Translations under genes and position numbers: made by a program
Shown here: positions 1 to 6,165 of the stretch, piece by piece
How the letters are laid out: each line of letters begins with the position of its first letter
Position numbering within the stretch: the first letter of the stretch is position 1
Origin: an uncultured Eubacteriales bacterium
GTDB lineage: Bacteria > Bacillota > Clostridia > Oscillospirales > Acutalibacteraceae
Assembly: GCA_934667575.1 (NCBI GenBank)
Contig: CAKUME010000009.1
Coordinates: 1-13,542, forward strand
Length of the DNA: 13,542 nucleotides
Direction: 5' to 3'
Notes under the pieces: model-generated
Seen by the model: only the letters and a program-made list of their open reading frames with translations
Database searches by the model: none
Told to the model about the DNA's origin: nothing

Positions 1-2
1 AC

Positions 3-2018
3 CGCTCCGAGCTCGGCGACGTGTCGGTGGTGAAAGGCGACACCACCTACACGATGAACGGCGACGATCTGCGCGTGTGGGATGCGCAGGGCGGCGACGT
101 GTATACCCAAGGCACGATCGAAAAGGAGCTGCCGGTGAACCTCGCCGTGTCCTATCAGCTCGACGGCAAGCCGATTTCCGCCGAAGAGCTCGCGGGCAAG
201 AGCGGCCGCGTGACCATCCGGTTCGATTATGCCAATAATCAGTACGAAACCCGCACCGTGAACGGCAAAAGCGAAAAGATCTATGTGCCGTTCGTGATGC
301 TCACCGGGCTGCTGCTCGACAACGATTCGTTCTCGAACATCGAAATTTCCAACGGCAAGCTCGTGAACGACGGCAGCCGCACCGTGGCCATCGGCTTTGC
401 GATGCCCGGCCTGCAGGAGAACCTCGGCATTAACCGCAGCGACCTGGAGCTGCCCGACTATGTGGAAGTTTCGGCCGACGTGACCAACTTCTCGCTGGCC
501 ACCACCATGACCTTTGCCACCAACGACCTGTTCAATCAGGTGGACGTGGACGAAATGAACGGCGCCGACGACCTCAAGGATGCGATGGCGCAGCTCACCG
601 ATGCGATGAAGCAGCTCACCGACGGCTCCTCGCAGCTGTATGACGGCCTTTCGACGCTGCTCGACAAATCCGGCACGCTGATCGGCGGCATCAACACGCT
701 CACCGACGGCGCCAAAGCGCTGCGCGACGGCGCGGCGCAGGCCGCCGACGGCGCGACCACCCTCAAGGGCTACACCGCCCAGCTGGCTTCGGGTGCGGTT
801 TCGGCCGCCGGCGGCGCGCAGCAGCTCCAAGCGGGCATTGACGAATACGCCGCGCAGCTCAACGGCGCGCTGAGCCAAATGACGAACGGCGTGGGCGACG
901 TGCAGGACGGCCTCAGCCAAGTGCTGGCGGGCTTTGAAAAGCTGCAGGGCGAAAACGGCGCCAACAGCAAGGCGCTGGTGGCGGCGGCCGAGCAGGTATA
1001 TGACCAGCTGCTGAACACCGCCGTGACCCAGCTCCGGTCGGCCGGGCTCGAGGTGCCCGATGTGGATCACACCGAGGCCGCCACGCTCACGGCCACGCTC
1101 GACGCACTCACCGCAAAGCCCTACACGCAGCTGACCACGCTGGTGACCCAGGCTGCGGTGAAAAAGACGATCACCGAGCAGGTGCTCGCCGCCATGCAGA
1201 AAATGGGGCTGCAAACCGCCGAGGGCAAAGCCATGACGGCGGATCAGTATGAAGCGGCCAAATCGTCGGCGCTGCTGCCCGCCGAGACCACGCAGCGGGT
1301 GGACGCCCGGATTGCCGCCCAGCTCGCCGACAAAGCCACCGTGAAGGCCGTGACGCAGGCGATCGCGCAAAATCCGCAGGCGCAGGCCACCATTTCCTCC
1401 GCCGTGACCCAGTATGTGACCACGCTTTCCACCGTGAACGCGCAGCTCAAGGCCTACGATGAATTCTACACCGGCCTGCAGGACTACACCGCCGGGGTGG
1501 CCGAAGCCGCCGACGGCACGCAGCAGATCGCCGACGGCGCCGACACGCTGCACAACGCGATGACCGACGGCGCTTCGCAGCTCGCCGGGGGCACCCAGCA
1601 GCTGCGCGACGGCGCATCGCAGCTCGCCAACGGCACCGGCTCGCTGGCTTCGGGCGCCGGTCAGCTCGACAGCGGCATGGGCACGCTGGTGAGCGGCCTG
1701 GCCTCGGTGCAGGACGGCGCAAGCCGGCTCTTTAACGGCCTGCTCACGCTGCAATCGGGCTCCGGCGCGCTGGTGGACGGCGTGCAGCAGCTGCGCGACG
1801 GCGCGATGCAGCTCAACGACGGGCTCAAGCAGTTCAACGACGACGGCATTGCCAAGCTCGACGAGCTCGTGAACGGCGACCTCGACGATCTGATCGCGCG
1901 CCTGAAGGCCACCGCGGACGTTTCGAAAAACTACCGCTCCTTCACCGGCCTGTCGGACGATATGGACGGCAAGGTGAGCTTCATCTACAAAACCGCGGAG
2001 ATCGAAGCGAACAAATAA
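3..2018 (+). CDS. Secreted XXXLXXG heptad-repeat surface protein, 5'-truncated by the window edge
   Basis: The frame is open to the window edge (first whole codon at position 3), so the true start and any signal peptide lie outside. The visible part begins with a beta-rich domain (about nt 30-540) containing a segment like KPISAEELAGKSGRVTI, which I recall from large extracellular Firmicute proteins. Two blocks of heptad repeats follow, with patterns such as QLxDGxxxL and GAxQLxxG, at about nt 540-960 and 1490-1860. Between them lies an Ala/Thr/Gln-rich, probably helical region. The protein ends in FIYKTAEIEANK with no membrane anchor or sorting signal. Similar heptad repeats occur in YhgE/Pip and ESX/MmpL-associated proteins, so a cell-envelope role, perhaps with an upstream membrane partner, is plausible. 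The exact function is unknown. A strong terminator follows the TAA. The coding call is firm; the role is not. Confidence 0.9.
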   Translation, partial: RSELGDVSVVKGDTTYTMNGDDLRVWDAQGGDVYTQGTIEKELPVNLAVSYQLDGKPISAEELAGKSGRVTIRFDYANNQYETRTVNGKSEKIYVPFVMLTGLLLDNDSFSNIEISNGKLVNDGSRTVAIGFAMPGLQENLGINRSDLELPDYVEVSADVTNFSLATTMTFATNDLFNQVDVDEMNGADDLKDAMAQLTDAMKQLTDGSSQLYDGLSTLLDKSGTLIGGINTLTDGAKALRDGAAQAADGATTLKGYTAQLASGAVSAAGGAQQLQAGIDEYAAQLNGALSQMTNGVGDVQDGLSQVLAGFEKLQGENGANSKALVAAAEQVYDQLLNTAVTQLRSAGLEVPDVDHTEAATLTATLDALTAKPYTQLTTLVTQAAVKKTITEQVLAAMQKMGLQTAEGKAMTADQYEAAKSSALLPAETTQRVDARIAAQLADKATVKAVTQAIAQNPQAQATISSAVTQYVTTLSTVNAQLKAYDEFYTGLQDYTAGVAEAADGTQQIADGADTLHNAMTDGASQLAGGTQQLRDGASQLANGTGSLASGAGQLDSGMGTLVSGLASVQDGASRLFNGLLTLQSGSGALVDGVQQLRDGAMQLNDGLKQFNDDGIAKLDELVNGDLDDLIARLKATADVSKNYRSFTGLSDDMDGKVSFIYKTAEIEANK

Positions 2019-2041
2019 TCTCTCCGGCTCATGAAACCCCG

Positions 2042-2078
2042 GCGCCCCGGCTTGCGATGCAGGCCGGGGCGCTTTTTT
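2042..2078 (+). terminator. Rho-independent terminator of the heptad-repeat gene
   Basis: Perfect 10-base arms GCGCCCCGGC (2042-2051) and GCCGGGGCGC (2063-2072) are followed directly by six T. The loop can pair further (TGC/GCA). It lies 23 bases after the stop codon at 2016-2018. Confidence 0.93.
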
Positions 2079-2146
2079 GGGATTTCTCCATCGGCCGGGC
2101 ACGCCGCGCCTTTTCCGCCGCAAACGCGCCCGTTTTTTTTGAAAAA

Positions 2147-2189
2147 GGTGTTAATATTAACCCCCTCATTTTTTCGGGACGCGGTGTGC
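2147..2189. repeat. Palindromic intergenic element, copy 1 (degenerate)
   Basis: GGTGTTAATATTAACCCC (2147-2164) matches the 18-base palindrome of copies 2-4 at 17 of 18 positions. It is followed by CCC...GGG (loop tcattttttc) and by GGTGTGC at 2183-2189, the same order as in copies 2 and 3 but less well preserved. The surrounding gene-free stretch 2079-2400 otherwise shows only AT/T-rich patches and a weak AAATGG/CCATTT hairpin at 2271-2288; I see no gene in it. Confidence 0.75.
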
Positions 2190-2400
2190 TTTTTGAAGCG
2201 GACGGAAACGCCGAAGAAAAACCGACATGCGCCGCCATTCGGCACGAACCGACACGGTTTTTCCGTTCGTAAATGGTTTTGTCCATTTTTGGTTCTGTGC
2301 GCCCGTTCCGGGCGCGATTTGTTTTTTTTCGGGGATATACGCGCACTTTCGTTCGGCGCGAATTTGCCCCGTTTCCGGCCAAGTAAAACGCATAAATATC

Positions 2401-2445
2401 AAAAGCGCCCCGACTGCGAAGCATTGCTTTGCAGTCGGGGCGCTT
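2401..2445 (-). terminator. Rho-independent terminator of the glycine-rich TPM-like gene
   Basis: A 15-base stem pairs positions 2403-2417 with 2431-2445 (core GCGCCCCGACTGC / GCAGTCGGGGCGC), with a further AAGC/GCTT pairing in the loop. Read on the minus strand it runs into TTTTGATATT, so it ends transcripts of the minus-strand gene whose stop lies at 2462-2464. Confidence 0.88.
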
Positions 2446-2461
2446 GCGCTTTGCGCGGCGC

Positions 2462-3451
2462 TCACATTTTTGCTTTTTTTCGGCGCGACAGCAGCACCCC
2501 AACGGTCACTGCGCCCACCACGGCCACGCCGATGAGCACCCAGCTGCCCGCGGAAAGCCCGGCGTGCTTCGCGGATGTGCTCATCATCCGGTCGGCCGTT
2601 TCGCGGAATGCGCGCGAAAACATTTTGTCCGGCAGGTCGCTTTCGTCGTAATAATAATTGAGGCTCGCCAGCAGAATGTCGGCCGCTTCGTCGTCGAACA
2701 CCCGGCGCGTATTGTCGCCCGGCAGATAATATACATAGTAGCTGTAATCGTATTTGCCGCCCGAAATGGGCACATACATCACCAGCAGATGCCCTTCGTC
2801 GGTGCCGAACAGCGACGCATACTCCGCAAACGCCCGGTCCTCCACATCGCTCGACTGCGGCTCGCCCTGCGACGCCTTGGCGATATACAAATATGGCTGC
2901 ACACCCGTTTTATCGTAAAAATATTGCAGGCTTTTTTCCACGTTCACCGTGTCGTGGAGCAGCGCGTCCTCGTCGGTGAGATAGGCGTCGATCGGCGTGA
3001 GCTGGTCGGCCGCCAGCTTGGTGCGCGCGTGCGTGGACACCGGAATGCCCGTGCCGTCGTCCGTGCTGCCGGACGACACCCCGGCGCGCATGCCCATCCA
3101 GCCGAACGCCACCACCATGATCACGATCACCAAAATCACGGCCGGGCCCGCGCCGCATCCGCAGCCGCCCCGCCGCCGATAATAGCCGCCGCCCGGCGGA
3201 GGCGGTGGGGGCGGCGGCGCCGGACGGAAAAATCCGCCGCCAAAGCCGCCCGGCCGGCCGAAACCGCCGGGGCGCGGCCCGCCAAAGCCACCGCCGGGGC
3301 GTCCGCCGCCAAAACCGCCGGAAGAATGCCCGCCGCCAAAGCCACCGGAGGAATGCCCGCCGCCGGAGTGTCCGCCAAAGCTGCCCCCGCCCGAGGCGTG
3401 TCCGCCGCTCGAATGTCCGCCGCCAAAGCCGCCGCCGCCGCGTGATGGCAT
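2462..3451 (-). CDS. Glycine-rich membrane protein with TPM-like extracytoplasmic domain
   Basis: 329 residues. I chose the ATG at 3451-3449 because an AAAGGAAG ribosome site lies 9 bases upstream and the Gly-rich sequence MPSRGGGGFGGG starts there; the frame stays open to 3580 but that extension is Arg-rich and unconvincing. Residues 1 to about 90 are low-complexity, with repeated HSSGGFGGG-like units, followed by a run of eight Pro and a Gly/Cys-rich patch. A membrane segment (AVILVIVIMVVAFGWMGM) is next. The soluble domain contains DKTGVQPYLYIA, GHLLVMYVPISGG and YYVYYLPGDNTRRVF, then a second membrane segment (WVLIGVAVVGAVTVGVLL) and a basic tail RRKKAKM. The domain resembles TPM (Psb32/MOLO-1-like) proteins, often found with Gly-rich flanks, but I assign the family only tentatively. 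It has its own promoter and terminator. Confidence 0.88.
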   Translation of the reverse strand: MPSRGGGGFGGGHSSGGHASGGGSFGGHSGGGHSSGGFGGGHSSGGFGGGRPGGGFGGPRPGGFGRPGGFGGGFFRPAPPPPPPPPGGGYYRRRGGCGCGAGPAVILVIVIMVVAFGWMGMRAGVSSGSTDDGTGIPVSTHARTKLAADQLTPIDAYLTDEDALLHDTVNVEKSLQYFYDKTGVQPYLYIAKASQGEPQSSDVEDRAFAEYASLFGTDEGHLLVMYVPISGGKYDYSYYVYYLPGDNTRRVFDDEAADILLASLNYYYDESDLPDKMFSRAFRETADRMMSTSAKHAGLSAGSWVLIGVAVVGAVTVGVLLSRRKKAKM

Positions 3452-3536
3452 AAAAAACCGCTTCCTTTCCCGTTGTCGCGCGGCCCGAACGCTTCGGCGC
3501 GCCGCGCGGAATTTCACAGAGCTTCTTGCGGGATCT

Positions 3537-3566
3537 ATTATACCACATTTGCCGCGCCGCGCGCAA
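3537..3566 (-). promoter_or_regulatory. Promoter of the TPM-like gene
   Basis: On the minus strand an extended -10, TGGTATAAT (TATAAT at 3542-3537), is preceded by a weak -35, TTGCGC (3566-3561), with an 18-base spacer. The predicted start near 3530 gives a leader of about 80 bases. The first iteron (3588-3606) lies just upstream, so Rep binding could affect this promoter; that part is inference. Confidence 0.6.
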
Positions 3567-3587
3567 GTCGCTTTTTTCATTTCGTTT

Positions 3588-3743
3588 ATTGGGACAAATC
3601 TGACATACCACCGTGCGCCGCGTCTCCGTCCGCGTCTATGTCAGAAATGTCCCAATAGCTGCGTCGGCCCCATGTCAGAAATGTCCCAATACGCGCTCGG
3701 CCGAAACATCCGCTCCGATTTTCTATTGGTACATTTCTGACAT
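3588..3743. repeat. Iteron cluster 1, four copies in mixed orientation
   Basis: Copies: 3588-3606 (minus strand, ATGTCAGATTTGTCCCAAT), 3638-3656 and 3672-3690 (plus strand, both ATGTCAGAAATGTCCCAAT), and 3725-3743 (minus strand, ATGTCAGAAATGTACCAAT). The two outer copies point opposite to the inner two. Plus-strand copies are 34 bases apart. Confidence 0.92.
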
Positions 3744-3901
3744 ACCGAGGATTTCCATTTTCGTCCAATTCATTTTCTGCAAATTTTCTGTTGCACTTTG
3801 TCTTTATTAAAATTCCCAATTTTTGAAAATGAAACGCCTTGTTTGCATTCCCGTTTTTTAGCAATTCCATTCTTTCACAATTTTCGTTCGCGCACCGGCT
3901 C

Positions 3902-4094
3902 ATGTCACAAATGTCCCAATAACAAAAAGGGCCGCGTCATTTTTGTCCCAATACCGCGCGCGGGCATGTCACAAATGTCCCAATACCATGTCAGTGCGGT
4001 CCCCGCAGCGCGTCATTTTTGTCCCAGTTGCGCGTCAGATTTGTCCCCGCAGCATGTCAGATCCGTCCCCGCGGCGCGTCATTTTTGTCCCAAT
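3902..4094 (+). repeat. Iteron cluster 2, eight copies, partly at an exact 22-base period
   Basis: Nineteen-base copies start at 3902, 3934, 3966, 3988, 4010, 4032, 4054 and 4076. The first two steps are 32 bases and the last five exactly 22, about three and two helical turns. Examples are ATGTCACAAATGTCCCAAT (3902, 3966), GCGTCATTTTTGTCCCAAT (3934, 4076) and ATGTCAGATCCGTCCCCGC (4054). The shared core is GTCA-N6-GTCC, so each iteron is two GTC half-sites ten bases apart. All are in the same orientation as rep. Confidence 0.95.
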
Positions 4095-4136
4095 GATCCC
4101 GCGTTTTTCGCGGCGTCATGCGGTTTTTTCGCGCGC

Positions 4137-4184
4137 TAAATAATAAATATATAAATATAAAAAGAATAGAAAGAAAAGAAATAG
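4137..4184. other. AT-rich candidate DNA unwinding element
   Basis: A tract of almost pure A/T (TAAATAATAAATATATAAAT at its left end, then A/G-rich) lies about 40 bases after the last iteron, in strongly GC-rich surroundings. Its position beside the iteron array fits the melting region of an iteron origin; melting itself is inferred. Confidence 0.65.
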
Positions 4185-4268
4185 CTGCCCTTGGGCCGCG
4201 CGGATTTTTTTGCGGGCAGCATTCCACTTGGGCCGGGCGCAAATTTTCGCGCAAATTCCCGAAAAAAT

Positions 4269-4297
4269 ATTGGTACACCACCTTGACGTGTCCCCAT
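4269..4297. promoter_or_regulatory. Probable Rep autoregulatory operator
   Basis: Two inverted iteron half-sites flank the -35 of the rep promoter: ATTGGTACA (4269-4277), which matches the inverted iteron at 3725 over nine bases, and TGTCCCCAT (4289-4297), 8 of 9 to the iteron end TGTCCCAAT. Rep dimers of RepE- and pSC101-type plasmids repress their own gene at such inverted half-iterons; the same role here is inference. Confidence 0.6.
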
Positions 4298-4311
4298 ATT
4301 CGTATTATAAT
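4283..4311 (+). promoter_or_regulatory. Promoter of the rep gene
   Basis: TTGACG (4283-4288) and TATAAT (4306-4311) are separated by exactly 17 bases, near the sigma-A consensus. The start is expected near 4318, giving a leader of about 23 bases that carries AAGGGGG (4324-4330). Confidence 0.88.
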
Positions 4312-4340
4312 ATCCTTATACATAAGGGGGATGATCGCCG

Positions 4341-5093
4341 ATGACGCCGGAACAAGCCATTCCCGTGCAGGAGGAACGCAGCCTGCTGGTGGTGAAGAGC
4401 AACGAGCTCATTCAAAAATCGCGCTTTAACCTTTCCACCTCCGAGCAAAAAATCATTCTTTACCTGATCTCCAAAATCAAACCCTCCGACACCGAATTTC
4501 ATGAATACGAATTTTCGGTGTCCGATTTTTGCCGCATTTGCGGAATCAGCGCCCAAAGCGGATCGGTGCACTCCGCCGTGAAGCAGTCGGTGAAAACGCT
4601 CGCCGATAAATCGTTCTGGATCAAGCAGGACGACGGCTCCGAGCTGCTGCTGCGGTGGCTGCAGCACGCCAAAATTGAGAGCGGCCGCATCCACATTCAA
4701 ATTGACCAGAACATGAAGCCCTATCTGCTTCAGCTCAAGGAGCGCTTCACGCGCTATGAGCTGATCTACACGCTGGCGTTCAAAAGCCAGTTTTCGATTC
4801 GGCTCTACGAGATCCTCAAATCGTACCAATGGCGGCATGAGGTCACGCTGGTGCTGGACGAGCTCAAGGTGTCGATGTTTGCCGAAAATTACAAAAATTT
4901 CAAGGATTTCCGCAACCGCGTGCTCGACGTGGCCGTGCGCGAGATCAACCAGTATTCCGACATCACCGTGAACTACACCCCGATCACCAAGGGCCGCAAA
5001 ACCGTTGCGCTGCGCTTCGAGATCATCGACAACGATGTGGCGGAGCGCGTGGAGGCCTATGCCGCCTGCGAAGCGGCGCTGGGGGAATCGTGA
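4341..5093 (+). CDS. repB: Rep_3-family (RepB-like) replication initiator protein
   Basis: 250 residues, the usual length for the family. It should bind the iterons just upstream and open the origin. Two winged-helix halves are visible: about residues 18-125, starting VVKSNELIQKSRFNLSTSEQ and containing the LYLISKI and YEFSVSDFCRICGI stretches, and about 130-235, with the family hallmark FTRYELIYTLAFKSQFSIRL followed by YEILKSYQ and the recognition-type segment FKDFRNRVLDVAVREINQYS. The ATG at 4341 follows AAGGGGG by 10 bases; an ATG at 4331 is in another frame, and an in-frame TGA at 4332 blocks any earlier start. It has its own consensus promoter overlapped by inverted half-iterons, so autorepression is likely. 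A weak terminator follows; parA lies 260 bases downstream. The family call is strong; that it is active is inferred from its intact frame and site array. Confidence 0.93.
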   Translation: MTPEQAIPVQEERSLLVVKSNELIQKSRFNLSTSEQKIILYLISKIKPSDTEFHEYEFSVSDFCRICGISAQSGSVHSAVKQSVKTLADKSFWIKQDDGSELLLRWLQHAKIESGRIHIQIDQNMKPYLLQLKERFTRYELIYTLAFKSQFSIRLYEILKSYQWRHEVTLVLDELKVSMFAENYKNFKDFRNRVLDVAVREINQYSDITVNYTPITKGRKTVALRFEIIDNDVAERVEAYAACEAALGES

Positions 5094-5124
5094 CCGGTGC
5101 GGCGGGACCTAAGGCCGGTTTTTT
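5093..5124 (+). terminator. Weak terminator after rep
   Basis: ACCGG (5093-5097, overlapping the stop codon) can pair with CCGGT (5115-5119), followed by a T6 run (5119-5124). The stem is short and the loop long, so read-through toward parA is possible. Confidence 0.5.
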
Positions 5125-5194
5125 CGGTGAGTCGTGCGTTTTTGCCCTGCGGCGAAGGCGCACGGCTTTTTGCGCTCCGAATGCAATCGCCGCC

Positions 5195-5236
5195 GGTGTT
5201 AATATTAACACCTTCCCGCAAGGGAAGGTGTGCACC
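5195..5236. repeat. Palindromic intergenic element, copy 2 (upstream of parA)
   Basis: Perfect palindrome GGTGTTAATATTAACACC (5195-5212), hairpin TTCCC-gcaa-GGGAA (5213-5226), then perfect palindrome GGTGTGCACC (5227-5236). Together ACACCTTCCC and GGGAAGGTGT form a 10-base stem. The element ends 35 bases before the parA -35 box. The rest of the interval 5125-5194 shows nothing else I can support. Confidence 0.92.
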
Positions 5237-5271
5237 TTCATAAATTTTCGCAGCCGTTCGCGCAATTCCGA

Positions 5272-5300
5272 TTGATTTTCGCACCGCAATGGCGTATAAT
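5272..5300 (+). promoter_or_regulatory. Promoter of parA-parB
   Basis: TTGATT (5272-5277) and TATAAT (5295-5300) have a 17-base spacer; the start is expected near 5307. parAB therefore need not depend on rep transcription. Confidence 0.85.
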
Positions 5301-5314
5301 AAAGATAATCGCTT

Positions 5315-5335
5315 CGGGGCGGGCGCACCGCCCCG
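5315..5335 (+). promoter_or_regulatory. Leader hairpin just before the parA ribosome binding site
   Basis: CGGGGCGG (5315-5322) and CCGCCCCG (5328-5335) form a perfect 8-base stem with loop GCGCA, ending only a few bases before the AAAGGAG site (5337-5343). With no T run it is not a terminator. It may tune translation or serve as an operator; this is inference. Confidence 0.45.
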
Positions 5336-5353
5336 GAAAGGAGCACGCGCAAG

Positions 5354-6154
5354 ATGAAAACATTCGCATTCTACAACGCCAAGGGCGGCGTGGGCAAAAC
5401 GTCGTCCGCGATCAACGTCGCGTATATTCTCGCCGCGCTGTTCAACAAGCGCACGCTGCTGGTCGATTTGGACCCGCAGAGCAACGCGACCGATTTTTAC
5501 GGCTGCTACGACGATTCCGGCACCCGGCTCAGCATGGAAGACCTGCTGGTGGGCTCGGTGGAGCGCAGCCATGGGGTGGCCACCCCGGTGACGCCCGCCG
5601 ATGTGATCTGCCACACCGCCTATGAGCGGCTCGACGTGATCCCCGCGCACCTTTCGCTCGGCCGCGCCGAAAAAAATCTGCTCAAAGAAACCGTGACCCC
5701 GCAGCAGTTCAAACTCGCCAATCAGCTGCGCCTGATCCGCGACGACTACGACTACTGCATCCTCGACTGCTCCCCGTCGCTCGAAAGCCTGGTGAACGTG
5801 AACGGCCTTGCCGTGGCGGACGCCGTGTTCGTGCCGCTCAAGTGCGACAAATGGGCGTCGCGCGGGCTGGACGCATCGCTCACCGTGATCAACACCGTTT
5901 CGACCTACAACTACAACCTGCGTTTTGGCGGCTGCTTTTATGTGCAGTGGGAGGAGCGCAAGATCAATCGATTCACGTTTGAACAGCTGCAAAAAACGCT
6001 GGGCGACAAGATGCTGGATGTGAAAATCCGCAAAAACAAAAGCGTGGAGGAGATTACATACTGCGAGGAGCCGCTGCTGATTTACGACCCCAAGGGTACC
6101 GCGACGCAGGATTATATTGAGCTGACCCAGCAGATCATGAAAATTATGGGTTAA
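5354..6154 (+). CDS. parA: ParA-family partition ATPase
   Basis: 266 residues, a ParA/Soj ATPase that would position replicon copies with ParB. The deviant Walker A motif KGGVGKTS (residues 10-17, with both signature lysines) follows the start closely, so there is no N-terminal DNA-binding extension as in P1-type ParA. The Walker A' region DLDPQSNAT and the Walker B-like CILDCSPSLESL with the typical proline are present, as is the C-terminal motif EPLLIYDPKGTATQDY that ParA proteins share. The start at 5354 is 10 bases after AAAGGAG. The stop is 11 bases before parB, whose ribosome site lies in the gap, so the two form an operon. Its own promoter lies upstream, with a palindromic element 118-159 bases before the start codon. 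MinD or a cellulose-synthesis ATPase is excluded by the neighbouring parB and rep. Confidence 0.94.
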   Translation: MKTFAFYNAKGGVGKTSSAINVAYILAALFNKRTLLVDLDPQSNATDFYGCYDDSGTRLSMEDLLVGSVERSHGVATPVTPADVICHTAYERLDVIPAHLSLGRAEKNLLKETVTPQQFKLANQLRLIRDDYDYCILDCSPSLESLVNVNGLAVADAVFVPLKCDKWASRGLDASLTVINTVSTYNYNLRFGGCFYVQWEERKINRFTFEQLQKTLGDKMLDVKIRKNKSVEEITYCEEPLLIYDPKGTATQDYIELTQQIMKIMG

Positions 6155-6165
6155 GGAGGAGAAAC

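Larger units (their letters stand above)
3588..4340. other. Iteron-type replication origin (oriV) next to the Rep_3 gene
   Basis: This gene-free stretch between the divergent TPM-like gene and the rep gene holds two clusters of 19-base iterons (3588-3743 and 3902-4094). Between them lies an AT-rich spacer with decayed iteron copies (for example 3751-3770 and 3799-3820). A 48-base, almost G/C-free tract (4137-4184) is a candidate unwinding element. Downstream are a GCTGCCC/GGGCAGC inverted repeat (4184-4190 and 4214-4220), a direct repeat GCGCAAATT at 4237 and 4249, and the rep promoter. Iterons, an AT-rich element and a downstream Rep_3 gene together are the classic layout of theta-replicating iteron plasmids. 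I found no perfect DnaA box; TTATACATA at 4316-4324 is 8 of 9. Confidence 0.88.

Noticed and set aside
2031..2651. Plus-strand open frame through the terminator and palindrome copy 1
   Set aside because: It begins inside a terminator, has low-complexity Arg/Pro-rich sequence and runs into the 3' end of the TPM-like gene on the other strand.
3452..3580. N-terminal extension of the TPM-like protein to 3580
   Set aside because: The extension would start upstream of the predicted transcription start near 3530, is Arg-rich, and a good ribosome site stands before the internal ATG at 3451.
3902..4094. CRISPR array
   Set aside because: The 19-base units recur at 22 or 32 bases, leaving spacers of only 3 or 13 bases; no cas gene is present, and a Rep_3 gene follows. 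They are iterons.
4316..4324. DnaA box TTATACATA
   Set aside because: One mismatch, single copy, and it overlaps the rep transcription start; chance in AT-rich sequence is as likely.
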